64,000 bases of DNA from Culex pipiens pallens. Its lineage: Eukaryota > Arthropoda > Insecta > Diptera > Culicidae. Every line of letters begins with the position of its first letter. Position 1 is the first letter of the stretch. Where the stretch lies: assembly GCF_016801865.2 (NCBI RefSeq), contig NC_068937.1:95998500-96062499 (forward strand). Reading direction: 5' to 3'. The notes below the pieces were generated by a model. It saw nothing but the letters and a program-made list of their open reading frames with translations, was not told the origin of the DNA and ran no database searches. The translations under genes were made by a program, and so were the position numbers. Below are positions 1 to 10,699 of the stretch, one piece after another.

Positions 1-351
1 TGCCCCAGCAGTACAAGCAGCCCAAGTGCCATGAAAAAGTTGGAATTAGCTTGATACATGCATGGACGCATCTTTGGTGGCGTGGTGCAATTTTTTGTGT
101 GACATATTTTTCGGCCACGTTGTCGACGTTTTGGTGCCATATTTGGGATGCTGGTTGTGTAGGAACTTTTACCTGAACAAAAAGATACTCTTTTCACGCC
201 GTGGTCTGTCTAGGATGTCTATGTCAAGAGAGTGGCAAATTTGTGCTGGTTTTGAAACAGGATTTTGGAACTCAACAGTTTTACGGAAAGTGAAGGAAGT
301 TGTTTGAATTTGAAGTTTTTGTGCTTTTCAATTCCTATTTTTTTTAATTCT
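1..351. other. Intergenic stretch, no feature seen
   Basis: Unique-looking sequence leading into the minisatellite. Short open frames are present, but none has protein-like composition or splice context. Confidence 0.5.
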
Positions 352-509
352 TCAATTCTTCACTTCTTCAATTCTTCAATTCTTCAATTCTTCAATTCTT
401 CAATTCTTCAATTCTTCAATTCTTCAATTCTTCAATTCTTCAATTCTTCAATTCTTCAATTCTTCAATTCTTCAATTCTTCAATTCTTCAATTCTTCAAT
501 TCTTCAATT
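352..509. repeat. AATTCTTC minisatellite, left block
   Basis: About twenty near-perfect copies of the 8-bp unit AATTCTTC. The same unit in the same orientation resumes at 2,753 on the far side of the foldback element, so the two blocks look like one array split by an insertion. Confidence 0.9.
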
Positions 510-2752
510 GAGTAATTCTCGCTGAAAGTGGACCACTATTTACACAAGGTGCTCAAAAATCAAATGCAATGTACTTTTCCAATAGCCCCCACCAAGTTAT
601 GAACGAAACCATGTTTGGTTGGTTGAATTTGTCCTCACCTCGGCGCCACGAAGCTAAAACATTTTTTTTAATTGGTAATTTTTTGACTTAGGCGCGCCTA
701 CAAAATTGCTAATAACTTTGCAAAACTTCAACGAACCCTTGATGTTTAGGGGTGTTTTGGAAAGGAAATGGCCAGAGCTTTCGAATGAACTTGTCAGAAA
801 AATACCGTTCCATACATTTTTTAGCCACAAAACACCAATGTATTTTTAAAAGTCATTTTTGAAGGCCGGCGCCCCGCTTTATCGAAAAACTGACAAATCC
901 ATTCGAAAGCTGAGACGATTTCACATAAAGGACCAATAAATCTAAGGTGTATGTTCCTCCTATCTTTTTTAATCTAATTTTGATTCTGCGAGCACAGCGC
1001 TCCGTTCGCATTTCGGGCACCCAAAATGTTGCAATTTGCTTGCCCCATTTTAAGGTTTTGTCAAAAAATATAGGTGCTCACTTTTTAAATGATAGTTTAT
1101 TGTCCAAGGATCGAAATGCACTTTCGATAATTTACCAATATTTATGTTTTTGGGTTCTTCCAGGCAATTTAATGTCGAAAAATTGTTTTTTTTTTGCTTT
1201 TTTTTGTAAAATGCTCACTTACAATTGGGTGGACTTTTTTCAGTAGAACTAATGAATGTAGCATGTAGGAAATTTCACTACGAACATTTTTCTCTAAAAG
1301 AAAACGTAATTTCGATACTCCAGTGCCAAGATATTTTAGTTTTAGTGAGAAAAAAAAGTGCCAATTTTACAAATTTCTCGGAATCAACAAGCACGGCCTA
1401 TTATTTACATGCGGCATATGTTTTGGAGGCCAGAGTATGGTTTCTTATAGTTATTTTGGTCGCTGAATTCGGATCTGGAATCAAATTTCAGATTAACAGT
1501 GAACCGTGATATTTTAGCCACGCTCAAATATTATTTGCGTGTATTCCCCATAGCCACTTAGGGATCGGCAGCCGAAGCCGCTAACCACCGCGCCACGAGG
1601 CCTCTCAAAACAATCAGAAGTTGAAAAAAACAATCTCCATAAAAAATCCGTGAGTAAAATATCAATTAAAGGTGAGCGAAAGATGAAATATGACCGAATT
1701 CACTAGCGATCAAAATTACAGCATATTACCGCAAATAACTTTTGGGCGTTGCTCCAAATTTAACAGTTAATCTGAAATTTGATTCCAGATCCGAATTCAG
1801 CGACCAAAATAACTATAAGAAACCATACTCTGGCCTCCAAAACATATGCCGCATGTAAATAATAGGCCGTGCTTGTTGATTCCGAGAAATTTGTAAAATT
1901 GGCACTTTTTTTTCTCACTAAAACTAAAATATCTTGGCACTGGAGTATCGAAATTACGTTTTCTTTTAGAGAAAAATGTTCGTAGTGAAATTTCCTACAT
2001 GCTACATTCATTAGTTCTACTGAAAAAAGTCCACCCAATTGTAAGTGAGCATTTTACAAAAAAAAGCAAAAAAAAAACAATTTTTCGACATTAAATTGCC
2101 TGGAAGAACCCAAAAACATAAATATTGGTAAATTATCGAAAGTGCATTTCGATCCTTGGACAATAAACTATCATTTAAAAAGTGAGCACCTATATTTTTT
2201 GACAAAACCTTAAAATGGGGCAAGCAAATTGCAACATTTTGGGTGCCCGAAATGCGAACGGAGCGCTGTGCTCGCAGAATCAAAATTAGATTAAAAAAGA
2301 TAGGAGGAACATACACCTTAGATTTATTGGTCCTTTATGTGAAATCGTCTCAGCTTTCGAATGGATTTGTCAGTTTTTCGATAAAGCGGGGCGCCGGCCT
2401 TCAAAAATGACTTTTAAAAATACATTGGTGTTTTGTGGCTAAAAAATGTATGGAACGGTATTTTTCTGACAAGTTCATTCGAAAGCTCTGGCCATTTCCT
2501 TTCCAAAACACCCCTAAACATCAAGGGTTCGTTGAAGTTTTGCAAAGTTATTAGCAATTTTGTAGGCGCGCCTAAGTCAAAAAATTACCAATAAAAAAAA
2601 TGTTTTAGCTTCGTGGCGCCGAGGTGAGGACAAATTCAACCAACCAAACATGGTTTCGTTCATAACTTGGTGGGGGCTATTGGAAAAGTACATTGCATTT
2701 GATTTTTGAGCACCTTGTGTAAATAGTGGTCCACTTTCAGCGAGAATTACTC
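510..2752. mobile_element. Foldback (long inverted repeat) element
   Basis: Two arms, 510-1,497 and 1,766-2,752, are reverse complements of each other over about 988 bp. I noticed only a 1-base indel, in the T-run near 670 versus 2,600. The termini read GAGTAATTCTCGCTGAAAG inward from both ends. AATT lies on both outer flanks (506-509 and 2,753-2,756), which fits a 4-bp target duplication, although a repeat target makes this ambiguous. The small open frames in the arms are mirror copies and show no known domain. A 268-bp spacer holds a SINE fragment. It is a non-autonomous foldback or large MITE of the mosquito type; no transposase is visible. Confidence 0.9.
1545..1605 (-). mobile_element. 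tRNA-derived SINE fragment
   Basis: On the minus strand the sequence TGGCGCGGTGGTTAGCGGC matches a Pol III A-box and D-arm, as in tRNA-derived SINE heads. No B-box follows, so it is a fragment. It lies in the loop of the foldback element. Confidence 0.5.
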
Positions 2753-3167
2753 AATTCTTCAATTCTTCAATTCTTCAATTCTTCAATTCTTCAATTCTTC
2801 AATTCTTCAATTCTTCAATTCTTCAATTCTTCAATTCTTCAATTCTTCAATTCTTCAATTCTTCAATTCTTCAATTCTTCAATTCTTCAATTCTTCAATT
2901 CTTCAATTCTTCAATTCTTCAATTCTTCAATTCTTCAATTCTTCAATTCTTCAATTCTTCAATTCTTCAATTCTTCAATTCTTCAATTTTTCAATTCTTC
3001 AATTCTTCAATTCTTCAATTCTTCAATTCTTCAATTCTTCAATTCTTCAATTCTTCAATTCTTCAATTCTTCAATTCTTCAATTCTTCAATTCTTCAATT
3101 CATCAATTCTTCAATTCTTCAATTCTTCAATTCTTCAATTCTTCAATTCTTCAACTCTTCAATTCTT
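2753..3167. repeat. AATTCTTC minisatellite, right block
   Basis: About fifty copies of AATTCTTC with a few point changes (for example near 2,988 and 3,102). It is in the same phase and orientation as the block at 352-509. Its translation (repeating FNSSILQ) is an artefact of the repeat. Confidence 0.9.
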
Positions 3168-3323
3168 TCTAAACTCAATCGCTTTCAAGCTTTAATCTTT
3201 TCAGCAAACTTTTAAACGCTTCCACATCCACTTTCAGCTTTTCACCAGATCACGATGTTGCAAAACCCTTTCTCAACCCCCTCACGCTGCTAATCTATTA
3301 CCACGGCCAGGGACCGCACACAG

Positions 3324-3483
3324 TCTATCTGGTATAGAAGGTATACCAACGTCATCGTCGATGCCATCCATAGATCTTCGGCATGGCAGTTATGCTACGT
3401 GCAGCAGCCAATGCAAAATTTATGCCCCTCGCCGCCAGAAAGGCACTCCCGCATCTGTCCGCGGGATGGGATCTCTGTTCTTC
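3324..3483 (+). CDS. Candidate internal exon, unrecognised protein
   Basis: An open frame begins after an acceptor-like CACAG at 3,319-3,323 (or GGCCAG at 3,305-3,310) and ends at the donor C|GTGAGT at 3,483/3,484. The frame (SIWYRRYTNVIVDAIHRSSAW and on) has GC-rich third positions and would end in phase 1. The candidate exon at 7,828 starts in the matching phase and is also GC3-rich. A second frame in the same DNA starts at an ATG at 3,383 (MAVMLRAAANAKFMPLAARK), looks like a mitochondrial presequence and ends in phase 2, so which frame is used is uncertain. I do not recognise the family. Confidence 0.3.
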
Positions 3484-4069
3484 GTGAGTTTTTGGGGGTG
3501 TTTCCATGCATGAATTGGTATTTTAGAGCAAATTTGTTTTTTTAAGCAAATAACATTATCTTTGAAAGTAACAAATTATTAAAAACAGATAAAAGTTTGG
3601 CATTTTCTGAAAATTATTTAAAGCACATTATATAGAAGAATTTGGAGACACTCTACTTCAGCTATAAATCATAAACGACACGAAAGCCAATACTTTTGCC
3701 TGAGGATATTTCTTGCTTCGTGGTTTAGCGATACCGTGCATAAGAGTGACTTTTAAAATATTGCTAAAGTTTTTCGTTGAAAAGTTTCTTATATATAAGG
3801 AATCCCATAGCTTATAGGACCTTTTTAAAAAAACTCTACCCAAAAAAAAATCCGAATGTTACATCATAAATGAATTAAACCATTAAACATGCAAATTTGA
3901 ATGGAATTTGAGGTAAATTAGCAACAAAGCTTACGTAAAAACCATGATTTTAAGTATGATTCAGATGATTACATCGAAACTTCAGTTTACATCAACCAAA
4001 TTCAAACGTGGTTCATCATTCCCTTGTCCGGTAAATTAATACTTTTTTGTGTAGATTTTCAGTTTTAAA
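3484..4069. other. AT-rich intergenic or intronic DNA with MITE remnant
   Basis: No convincing exon. Around 3,780-3,840 the sequence GCTTATAGGACCTTTTTAAAAAAACTCTA matches one end of the MITE family whose best copy is at 39,060. Confidence 0.4.
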
Positions 4070-4303
4070 GAACCCCCGGTGGTTGGTCACTTTTCGTTTG
4101 ACACTTTTTTAGTTTGTACCCCGTTGGTTGGTCAAAGTCAAACTAAAAAGTGACGAACTGTCACTTTTTACACGGCGCTCACGCACACTATCAAAACAAA
4201 CGTTTGGTAGTGTGTGTGAACTCCTTGTAAAAAGGGTGTCAAACTAAAAAATGACTCCGTTCGTTTGACAACAGTTGGTGTCAAACCATCGGGGTTCGAG
4301 TGT
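4070..4303. mobile_element. MITE with ends related to ACACTCGAACCCCGATGGTTTGACACC
   Basis: The right end reads (reverse complement) GTACACTCGAACCCCGATGG, and the left end has the related AACCCCCGGTGGTTGGTCAC. Inside is an inverted pair (CACACTATCAAAACAAACG and CGTTTGGTAGTGTGTG). A truncated copy of the right end recurs at 15,387-15,420. Confidence 0.6.
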
Positions 4304-4528
4304 ACACAGAACAAAAATTGAAGGCAATATTCATCAGGGAATGGTGACAGATTTTGTGTCAAAAAAATGTGTAATATTACATCAGAAACTGGTGAATTTT
4401 CAGTTTCAGGTAAATTTTCATCAGGTTCACATTTTTACACATTTTTTAGATACAATTACCAAAACAGAGGTAATATTCAACCAACCAAATTTTCAAGCTT
4501 CCAAATATCATTTTTTTTTGCTGTGTAA
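4304..4528. mobile_element. MITE with CACAG(A)n termini
   Basis: It runs from ACACAGAACAAAAATTG to TTTTTTTTTGCTGTGT. The interior contains GGAATGGTGACAGATTTTGTG and CATCAGGTTCACATTTTTAC, which also occur in the copy at 14,447-14,680. Two copies of one family. Confidence 0.65.
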
Positions 4529-4539
4529 CTATCTTATTG

Positions 4540-4905
4540 ACCCACACGCTCACTTACTGTCTTACTCACTCGATCACTCGTACGCTCACTCACTCCCCAT
4601 TTCGTTCACCCACTTTCCCTGTCACTCGCTCACTCACTAGCTTGCTTTCTCACTAACTCACTCACATTCTCTCACAGACTCATCCACTAACTGATTCACT
4701 CACTCAATGTCTGAATAATTCATTGATTCATAAACTTAATAACTCGCCTATTTAGCTTACCCCTTCATACTTCATACAATCATTAAGTCAGTCACTCACT
4801 CACTCTCTCACTTTCAAACTAATTCACTAACTCACTCACTTACTGTATTACTCACTTACTAACTCACTCGCTCACAAATTCACTCACTAACTCATTCATG
4901 ATCAT
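4540..4905. repeat. Degenerate (ACTC)n simple repeat
   Basis: The tetranucleotide CACT/ACTC recurs with many substitutions across about 360 bp. The overlapping open frame is a repeat translation, not a gene. Confidence 0.75.
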
Positions 4906-4921
4906 GGGTTCGATCTTCGAT

Positions 4922-5376
4922 TGCCTTCCTCACTGAGCAAGGTTATAATTCATTTCTAAAGATTAACTTTTCACAGAAACCTAGTAGACCGCCCCTATAT
5001 ACCTATCGACTCAGAATCCAAAACTGAACAAATGTCTGTCTCTGTGTGTTTGACCAGAATTGTTGCTAAAACGATTTTGTTCAAACAGGTCGCATTCTAA
5101 TAGGTTTAGGGTCCTATACGTCGCTAGTGAATTGTTTGATCGTTCGGTAAGTAGTTCAAAAGTTTTGATTAAAAATGTGTTTTAGCATTTATCCGAATTT
5201 TAGATAAATGGCAGATACGTATCAAATATGATCATGTTATATATTTTTTGAGAAATAGACCAAGACTGGCAACACTGTATCTAGTGATGACCACTTAAGT
5301 GATATTTATGTTTTCTCACTTATTTGTATGAAAACTTTTTCTGGGCCAATACTCGTTGGATAGGTATTCGAAATAC
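4922..5376 (+). mobile_element. GCCTTCCTCACT-family element, left part
   Basis: It starts with GCCTTCCTCACTGAG and carries the family's blocks (CTCAGAATC...AACTGAACAAATG, GGTTTAGGGTCCTATACG, GGCAACACTGT, ACCACTTAAGTG). The best copy is at 17,569-18,494. It is interrupted at 5,377 by the hAT-like element and resumes after 7,509. Confidence 0.7.
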
Positions 5377-5399
5377 CAGGGCTGCGGAGTCGGGTCATA

Positions 5400-5598
5400 T
5401 TTCAAACGACTCCGACTCCGACTCCGACTCCGGCTTTCTCAGATTAGCCGACTCCGACTCCGACTCCGGCTCCGGCTTTCAACAAATGGTTGGCTCCGAC
5501 TCCGACTCCGACTCCGGCCTACCAACTTTAGCCGACTCCGACTCTGACTCCGACTCCAGCTTTCAACAAATGGTTGGCTCCGACTCCGACTCCGACTC
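5400..5598. repeat. Subterminal CTCCGA array of the hAT-like element (left)
   Basis: Runs of CTCCGACTCCGA alternate with short spacers (TTCAACAAATGGTTGG twice; AGATTAGC). Long DSDSDS and RLRLRL translations in this block are repeat artefacts. Confidence 0.85.
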
Positions 5599-6235
5599 CA
5601 CATATTTTTAAAAGTTTCAAAAGTTAGTTAACTATTATTAGATAACTATTTTTAAAACATTGATCAAAGGATTATTTAAATACTCTCTAAGCGTCATGTT
5701 TTTCTCAAGAAAAAAATAAGTTAAGTAAAGAAAATAAACGGAAAAAAAGTTTCTAGAATACAAGTTTTATACGTTATGGAAACAGAAATCAAAAAATATC
5801 ATTTTGAGAAGAAGTTTTGTAAGTAAATTTGGATTTATTTTCTTAACCTTAAATTTGAAAACATTTTTTCCAAAGCTAATAAATTTAAATACTAAATTGT
5901 TGTTTTTGAATGAATAACTAAAAGAAACCTGGCCTTAATGATCTATTGAACATTAAAATTCAATTTGCTCACATTCAGGCTGACATTTGTAAGAAGTACA
6001 GTGACAGGCACCTTGTTTTTAAATGACAATTTTAAACGAAACATTTTGTTTTAAGACGTACATGGACATCACGCCATGGCTGAAGGAGATTATTATTGCA
6101 AATCAATGTATCTAAACAATTTCTTCGTGGAAAGGTCGCTTAAGATGTCCTTTTCAAATATCTGTGACATGGAAAATATTTAACCCTGGAAATTTTTAAT
6201 TTATTTTAATTTTAAAATTTTATATACTTTAAAAA

Positions 6236-6300
6236 GGAGGCGCACGATACTTCGTAAATCTTCACCTGAAACGAAGCTTTACGAATGATCTTGCGCCTCC
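6236..6300. other. 65-bp hairpin with GGAGGCGCA ends
   Basis: GGAGGCGCA at 6,237 pairs with TGCGCCTCC at 6,292-6,300, and the stem continues inward through CGTAAA/TTTACG with small bulges. It is GC-rich against very AT-rich surroundings, so it may be a tiny MITE nested in the hAT-like element. Confidence 0.5.
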
Positions 6301-7290
6301 ATCAAAATATATGAAAAAACTTAAAATATAATAAAAAACAAATATCCACAAGTAAAATATTTTCTAGGTCACAAATATTACATTTTTTAAGGTACATTGA
6401 TATGCAATGATTATCACCTTCCGTCATATTGGCGTGAGACAAACAGTATGAGAAAATTCGTACCAGTTGATAATATTTTGATTTTGGTTTTTTTTTATAA
6501 TATTTGAAAAAAATAAAATCCTATACTTTGTTCTACACATTTTTTTATTAGTTCATTTTTGTACTGAATTCTTGAGATTTGTTCAACGATAATTTGCAAC
6601 GATATCAAAATAGTTTACCTAAAATCAACATCAACATCAACAATCAATGATTATTTAAAAATTTGTTGCAACTTGTTTTGATATTTTTTGTTGGTTTCAA
6701 TTATTTCAAATGCAACACTTTGATTTTCTTGTACACAGTTATAAACAAAATGCGCATGTTGAGTTCCAAGTAAGAGATTGTTATTATCGTTGATTATTTG
6801 TTACAAAAGTTAAACTGTCAGTGAATTTTTTCGATTTGCAAAAGCAGTGCTATTTATAATCTTTTTATGTACCTCGTATTTTTTTCCTAAAAAATGATTT
6901 AACTTAAAACTTCCAAGACATATGCTATCGGGGTAAAAGATGACTGTGTGTGTACTTTTTTCAGAAATAACTGGATGAAATTTGGTCAAATTTGAATTGA
7001 AAATGCACAATAATATAGGCAAAAGGAAGCATTCAAGAATCAATTAGATATGTCTGACTACATACCCAATATTTTTTATTATTTTTTAAATTATGATACT
7101 ACATACTTGGGTAAGAGGTTATCATTTAGTGATTATAGTGTAATAACACAATTAGAGCTTTTCAATCACAATAAAAAGTTTCAAAAACTGATCTGAAAAA
7201 TCAATTAAAAATATAAGATGTTTTGTAAATTAAGCTGTTCTATAGGTAATACTGAACATTAAAAAAAAACATATTTTTTGTTAAATTTAA

Positions 7291-7502
7291 GATAACTCCG
7301 GCTCCGACTCCGACTCCGGGTTATCAGAAATCTTCGGCTCCGACTCCGACTCCGACTCCAGCTTTTAAAATTTAGCCGACTCCGGCTCCGACTCCGACTC
7401 CAGCTGTTCGAGTTTTGACGACTCCGACTCCGACTCCGACTCCAGGTCCCCAAAAAGACCCGACTCCACCGACTCCGGCTCCGACTCCGACTCCGACTCC
7501 AC
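7291..7502. repeat. Subterminal CTCCGA array of the hAT-like element (right)
   Basis: Same unit as the left array. The unit sequence is the same on the plus strand on both sides, but the terminal motifs are inverted. Confidence 0.8.
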
Positions 7503-7509
7503 AGCCCTG

Positions 7510-7775
7510 CGAAATACTTTCCAAACAACTTCAAAAGGTGGAAGATCTTGCAACACTGTTTCATTTTATGACCACTTAAGTGTTATTATGTCCTTTTTTA
7601 AAGCCGCATCTCATTTAGTTGTATGAAAATTTTGGACCGGGTAATTGAAATATCTTCCAAACGACTTCAACAGTTGGAAGATATGGCAACACTGTCTTAA
7701 ATTATTATCACTTAAGTGGGTTTTATGTACTTTATTGAAGCCAGATCCATATATCTGTTGGATCGTTCAGAACAT
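7510..7775 (+). mobile_element. GCCTTCCTCACT-family element, right part (truncated)
   Basis: Continues the family after the hAT insertion with AGATCTTGCAACACTGTTTCATTTTATGACCACTTAAGTG and a second tandem copy of that block near 7,680-7,740. The expected terminal AGTGAGGAAGGC is absent, so the copy is truncated. Confidence 0.6.
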
Positions 7776-7827
7776 TGTAACAAAGCATAAAAAAAATATT
7801 ACTAACATGTCCTAAAACTAACTCCAG

Positions 7828-7994
7828 TCTACGGTACCAATCGCCTAGCAGAGCAGATCTCCATGGTGCAGCAGCAGCGCCAAAATGCCATCTCCTGCCG
7901 CGGGCGTTTTATGGCTTCTTCCCGCAGTTCGTTCCAGCAGGTTCAGGGTGCTAAGTTATTCCCTGGAGCATGCCTTTCACCGGTAGTCAAATAA
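7828..7994 (+). CDS. Candidate terminal exon, unrecognised protein
   Basis: An acceptor-like CTAACTCCAG ends at 7,827. The frame begins with two bases that complete the phase-1 exon at 3,324-3,483 and reads YGTNRLAEQISMVQQQRQNA, ending at TAA 7,992-7,994. A weak donor CAG|GTTCAG at 7,940 is an alternative end. Third positions are GC-rich compared with the flanks. Phase compatibility is suggestive but could arise by chance. I do not recognise the product, and no start codon for the gene was found. Confidence 0.28.
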
Positions 7995-8032
7995 GCTGCA
8001 GAAAATTTTCAACAAGCGAACGATGAGCTGCA

Positions 8033-8034
<2 letters not shown>

Positions 8035-8090
<56 letters not shown>
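8035..8090. repeat. (CA)28 microsatellite
   Basis: Uninterrupted CA dinucleotide run of 56 bp. Confidence 0.97.
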
Positions 8091-8094
<4 letters not shown>

Positions 8095-8609
8095 TGAGGA
8101 AACTATTTGGCAACAACGTGCCTCTCGGGGTGAAGTCGACACCCTTACACCCACAGTGGCGTGGAACTTCCGGAAGTTGTCCAAAGAGTGTGTTGGGTAG
8201 TGGCTCGTAACCGGAAGATGCTCGTCGGCGATAAAGATATACGGCCTGGCCGTTGTCCTCGGCGCTCGTTGTCGCTGGCAGAAGGTAATTATGCATAAAT
8301 TTTTAACGTATTTCATCGCTTCTTTTGGCAGCGTGGCCCTTGCTTGTTCGGTTCGGGCGTTCAAGTGGTCCTGGTCAGGAGGGCCGCTTTTGAATGGGCT
8401 TTACGAGGCCATTTTACGCATAATTGTCCCAATTGTCTGTCCCACATCTTTGGAAAAATTGTAGGTTTAGATCAGGAATATTCAGAAAACCATATTTATG
8501 TTAACTTAATATCACAAAAGTTCGATTTTGACAAACTTTCCCCTTCTTTGATTTTGCGCATTATTTTATAAATTTCAAACAATAAAATGCAAACTTTCGA
8601 GCTATTGTG

Positions 8610-10260
8610 CTACATTAACCCCTTCCCGCCCAGAGCAAAATCGAGATTTTTTACCGTTTCCACCTTCACTCGTAACTGGATCGACTAAATTGGATGAAAT
8701 TTTGATGGTTATAACACAGACAAACAGACGGGACACTCGAGTGCCGAACCATCGTCCTCCAAAAACGGTTATTTCAAATTCAATTTTGTTTCGGCATCCA
8801 CTCACCCGGCGCTGATGGCGCTGCTGTCGTGACAGCTCGCCCGTCTTTTCTCAGTGTGTGTGATGCGTGTGTTTTTTTTTGTTTTTAAGTTGAGCGTGAG
8901 CACGTGTGAGGCAGCAAATGAAAAAAAAAACAGCCTTCCACCTCGAGTGCCTCCAGTTCAACCCGCCGGAAGGTCGCTTCATCTGTGGAGAGTTCGAATC
9001 CGGCCGAATGCACCTGAACGACGAGAGCCAGCGGTCCCGGACGTAGTGTTCCGGCAGAAACACGAGCAAACGGACATTTACGGGCACTCCTTCGACACGC
9101 ACGACTTTGGGTGTATCAATCGGAGGCGAATCTACCTCACGAGGGCGACTCGGACCGGAAGCGGTCGGACATGATGGAGTAGTACAACGAGGCAGAACGA
9201 GTGCGAACCGTGCCGAAAACCTGAAGTAGCACACTCTTGCTTTTACCCCACTATTAACCAGATAGGCCTGTTCCACTGCCTGCCGAAGTCGAGGCTGCTG
9301 CTGAGGCGCCCGCTACTGCGGAGAAAGCCGGATCCTGTGGTGGAGTCATCTCCTTCGGAGCAACCTGCTTATCCTTCGTAGACTGCTGCTCAGATTGCTG
9401 CTGCTGGTCGTCCTTTTGGCATTTTGACGATGCGTCGATCGTGAGCGCCACTCTTCGCGACTTTTTTCGTCTCATTCGGCCCTTTTGGTTTTGTTCGCTG
9501 GCAACTTAATTGCGCCGTGGACACGTTCCCCGCAAATGTTTCCAAACGCCCATCGTGGGGATCAATTCCGTTAGTTTTGAATTGGATTTTCCTATTCCGG
9601 CGGCCACTACTGGTGTTTTCGTGACCGGGATATCTTGTTGATGATGGTGTCAGGTGTAATGGTTCATGTTTTCGGTGGAGGAGGAATCTTAGACGGAACA
9701 TGCAAGCAACGGGGAGGACCAGTGGTGTGGTCTCTGTCATTGTGTTTGTTTTGCATCGCTGCAGGTGCTGCCGCATGATTTGCCTCATGAGGTTCTGCCA
9801 TTGGAAACGGAACCGACCGTGGAACCGACCCACCGTCATTTTCGGCCGTCGGTCTTGATTTATTTATTTTGATTTTGTTACTGATGATCAGCAACAACAA
9901 AATTATTTCGAAGCAGCTGTTAATGTTTACAATCGTTAAGGCTTGATTGTCTCACGCATACACTGACATGACACATGACAGTAATGGGTTTGTATTGGTG
10001 TGTTTGGGCTGCGCTTCGGCATAAGCTCACCAGGCAGCGCTGGCGTCGCCGTGATTTGGTGGTTTGATGAAGGACGATGGATTTCAAAAATAATTTGTAT
10101 GGAGAGTCACGTCTGTTTGTCTGTGGTTATAAGTTAACATTCTATATAAACTAAAGCAGGTTGAACCAGGTTGCAAAAAAAGCATGATTGCAGAGAAATT
10201 TAATTTTGAAGACAAAAATTAGTTGTGCTCTGGAGTAACCATGGGCGTTAGAGGGTTAAA
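8610..10260. other. GC-richer segment flanked by weak inverted similarity
   Basis: The left flank has ATTAACCCCTTCCCGCCCAGAGCA (8,615) and GGTTATAACACAGACAAACAGACG (about 8,710). The right flank, reverse complemented, has TTTAACCCTCTAACGCCCAT (10,256) and TTATAACCACAGACAAACAGACG (about 10,130). The 1.2-kb core is GC-richer and holds short frames with coding-like third positions but frame breaks: plus strand 8,945-9,170 (ECLQFNPPEGRFICGEF, then a shifted frame with FRQKHEQTDIYGHSFDTHDF), and minus strand 9,254-9,475 (Gln/Ala-rich, MRRKKSRRVAL). This could be an element with captured or decayed gene sequence, or unique DNA beside old ends. No family recognised. Confidence 0.3.
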
Positions 10261-10598
10261 GTTGCCAGGCCAACTGCGTTGCATTAACCGCAAAGAGGAT
10301 TCTGTGAACGGATCACATCTCACAGAATCTACAGAGGATGCAGGATGCGTGGACATACCGTACCAAACGCTCCGGCATGGTCCGGTATGGTCCATACTCT
10401 TCTATTCATAAATTCAATTAGCTGTGAAAATTATTAACAATGTTGTATACATTTTGAACATTGTTGATTCGACCTTTTGGTTGCTGGCTTTGCAAAGAAT
10501 GAAAGGTGAGAAAGTTAAAGCTATGTCACAGACATAACCGGAATAGCGTATGACTGTGCTAATGTCGGGATCATTGGAAATGAAACAAAAATTACCAG

Positions 10599-10692
10599 TA
10601 CCGTCATCAGGGGTGACATTGGGTCATACAAAAATGCTGAAATTTGTATCCAATCTCACCCCCAAGACCCAATGTCACCCCTGATGACGGTA
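10599..10692. mobile_element. 94-bp MITE, TACCGTCATCAGGGGTGACATT ends
   Basis: The first and last 26 bp are inverted copies (TACCGTCATCAGGGGTGACA inward from each side; TTGGGTC follows). The loop is about 40 bp. TA at each end fits a TA target site. Confidence 0.85.
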
Positions 10693-10699
10693 CATCGAC

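Larger units (their letters stand above)
5377..7509. mobile_element. Non-autonomous hAT-like element
   Basis: The left end is CAGGGCTGCGGAGTCGG and the right end, reverse complemented, is CAGGGCTGTGGAGTCGG. The 8-bp sequence CGAAATAC flanks both sides exactly (5,369-5,376 and 7,510-7,517). An 8-bp target duplication with CAGGG termini is characteristic of hAT transposons. Subterminal regions on both sides are arrays of GGAGTCG-type units. The roughly 1.7-kb interior is AT-rich and has no transposase-like frame. Confidence 0.85.

Noticed and set aside
2726..3172. 148-aa FNSSILQ repeat protein
   Set aside because: Translation of the AATTCTTC minisatellite.
4540..4905. CRISPR-like or regulatory repeat array
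   Set aside because: A degenerate ACTC simple repeat with no spacer/repeat structure.
5324..5611. Asp-Ser and Arg-Ser repeat proteins (also 7,259-7,564)
   Set aside because: Translations of the CTCCGA arrays in the ends of the hAT-like element; not RS-domain proteins.
3324..7994. Idea that the two candidate exons encode the N-terminus of a Wnt ligand (LCPSPPERHSRIC...)
   Set aside because: The conserved EC..QF...RWNC segment expected next is not present; the resemblance is too weak.
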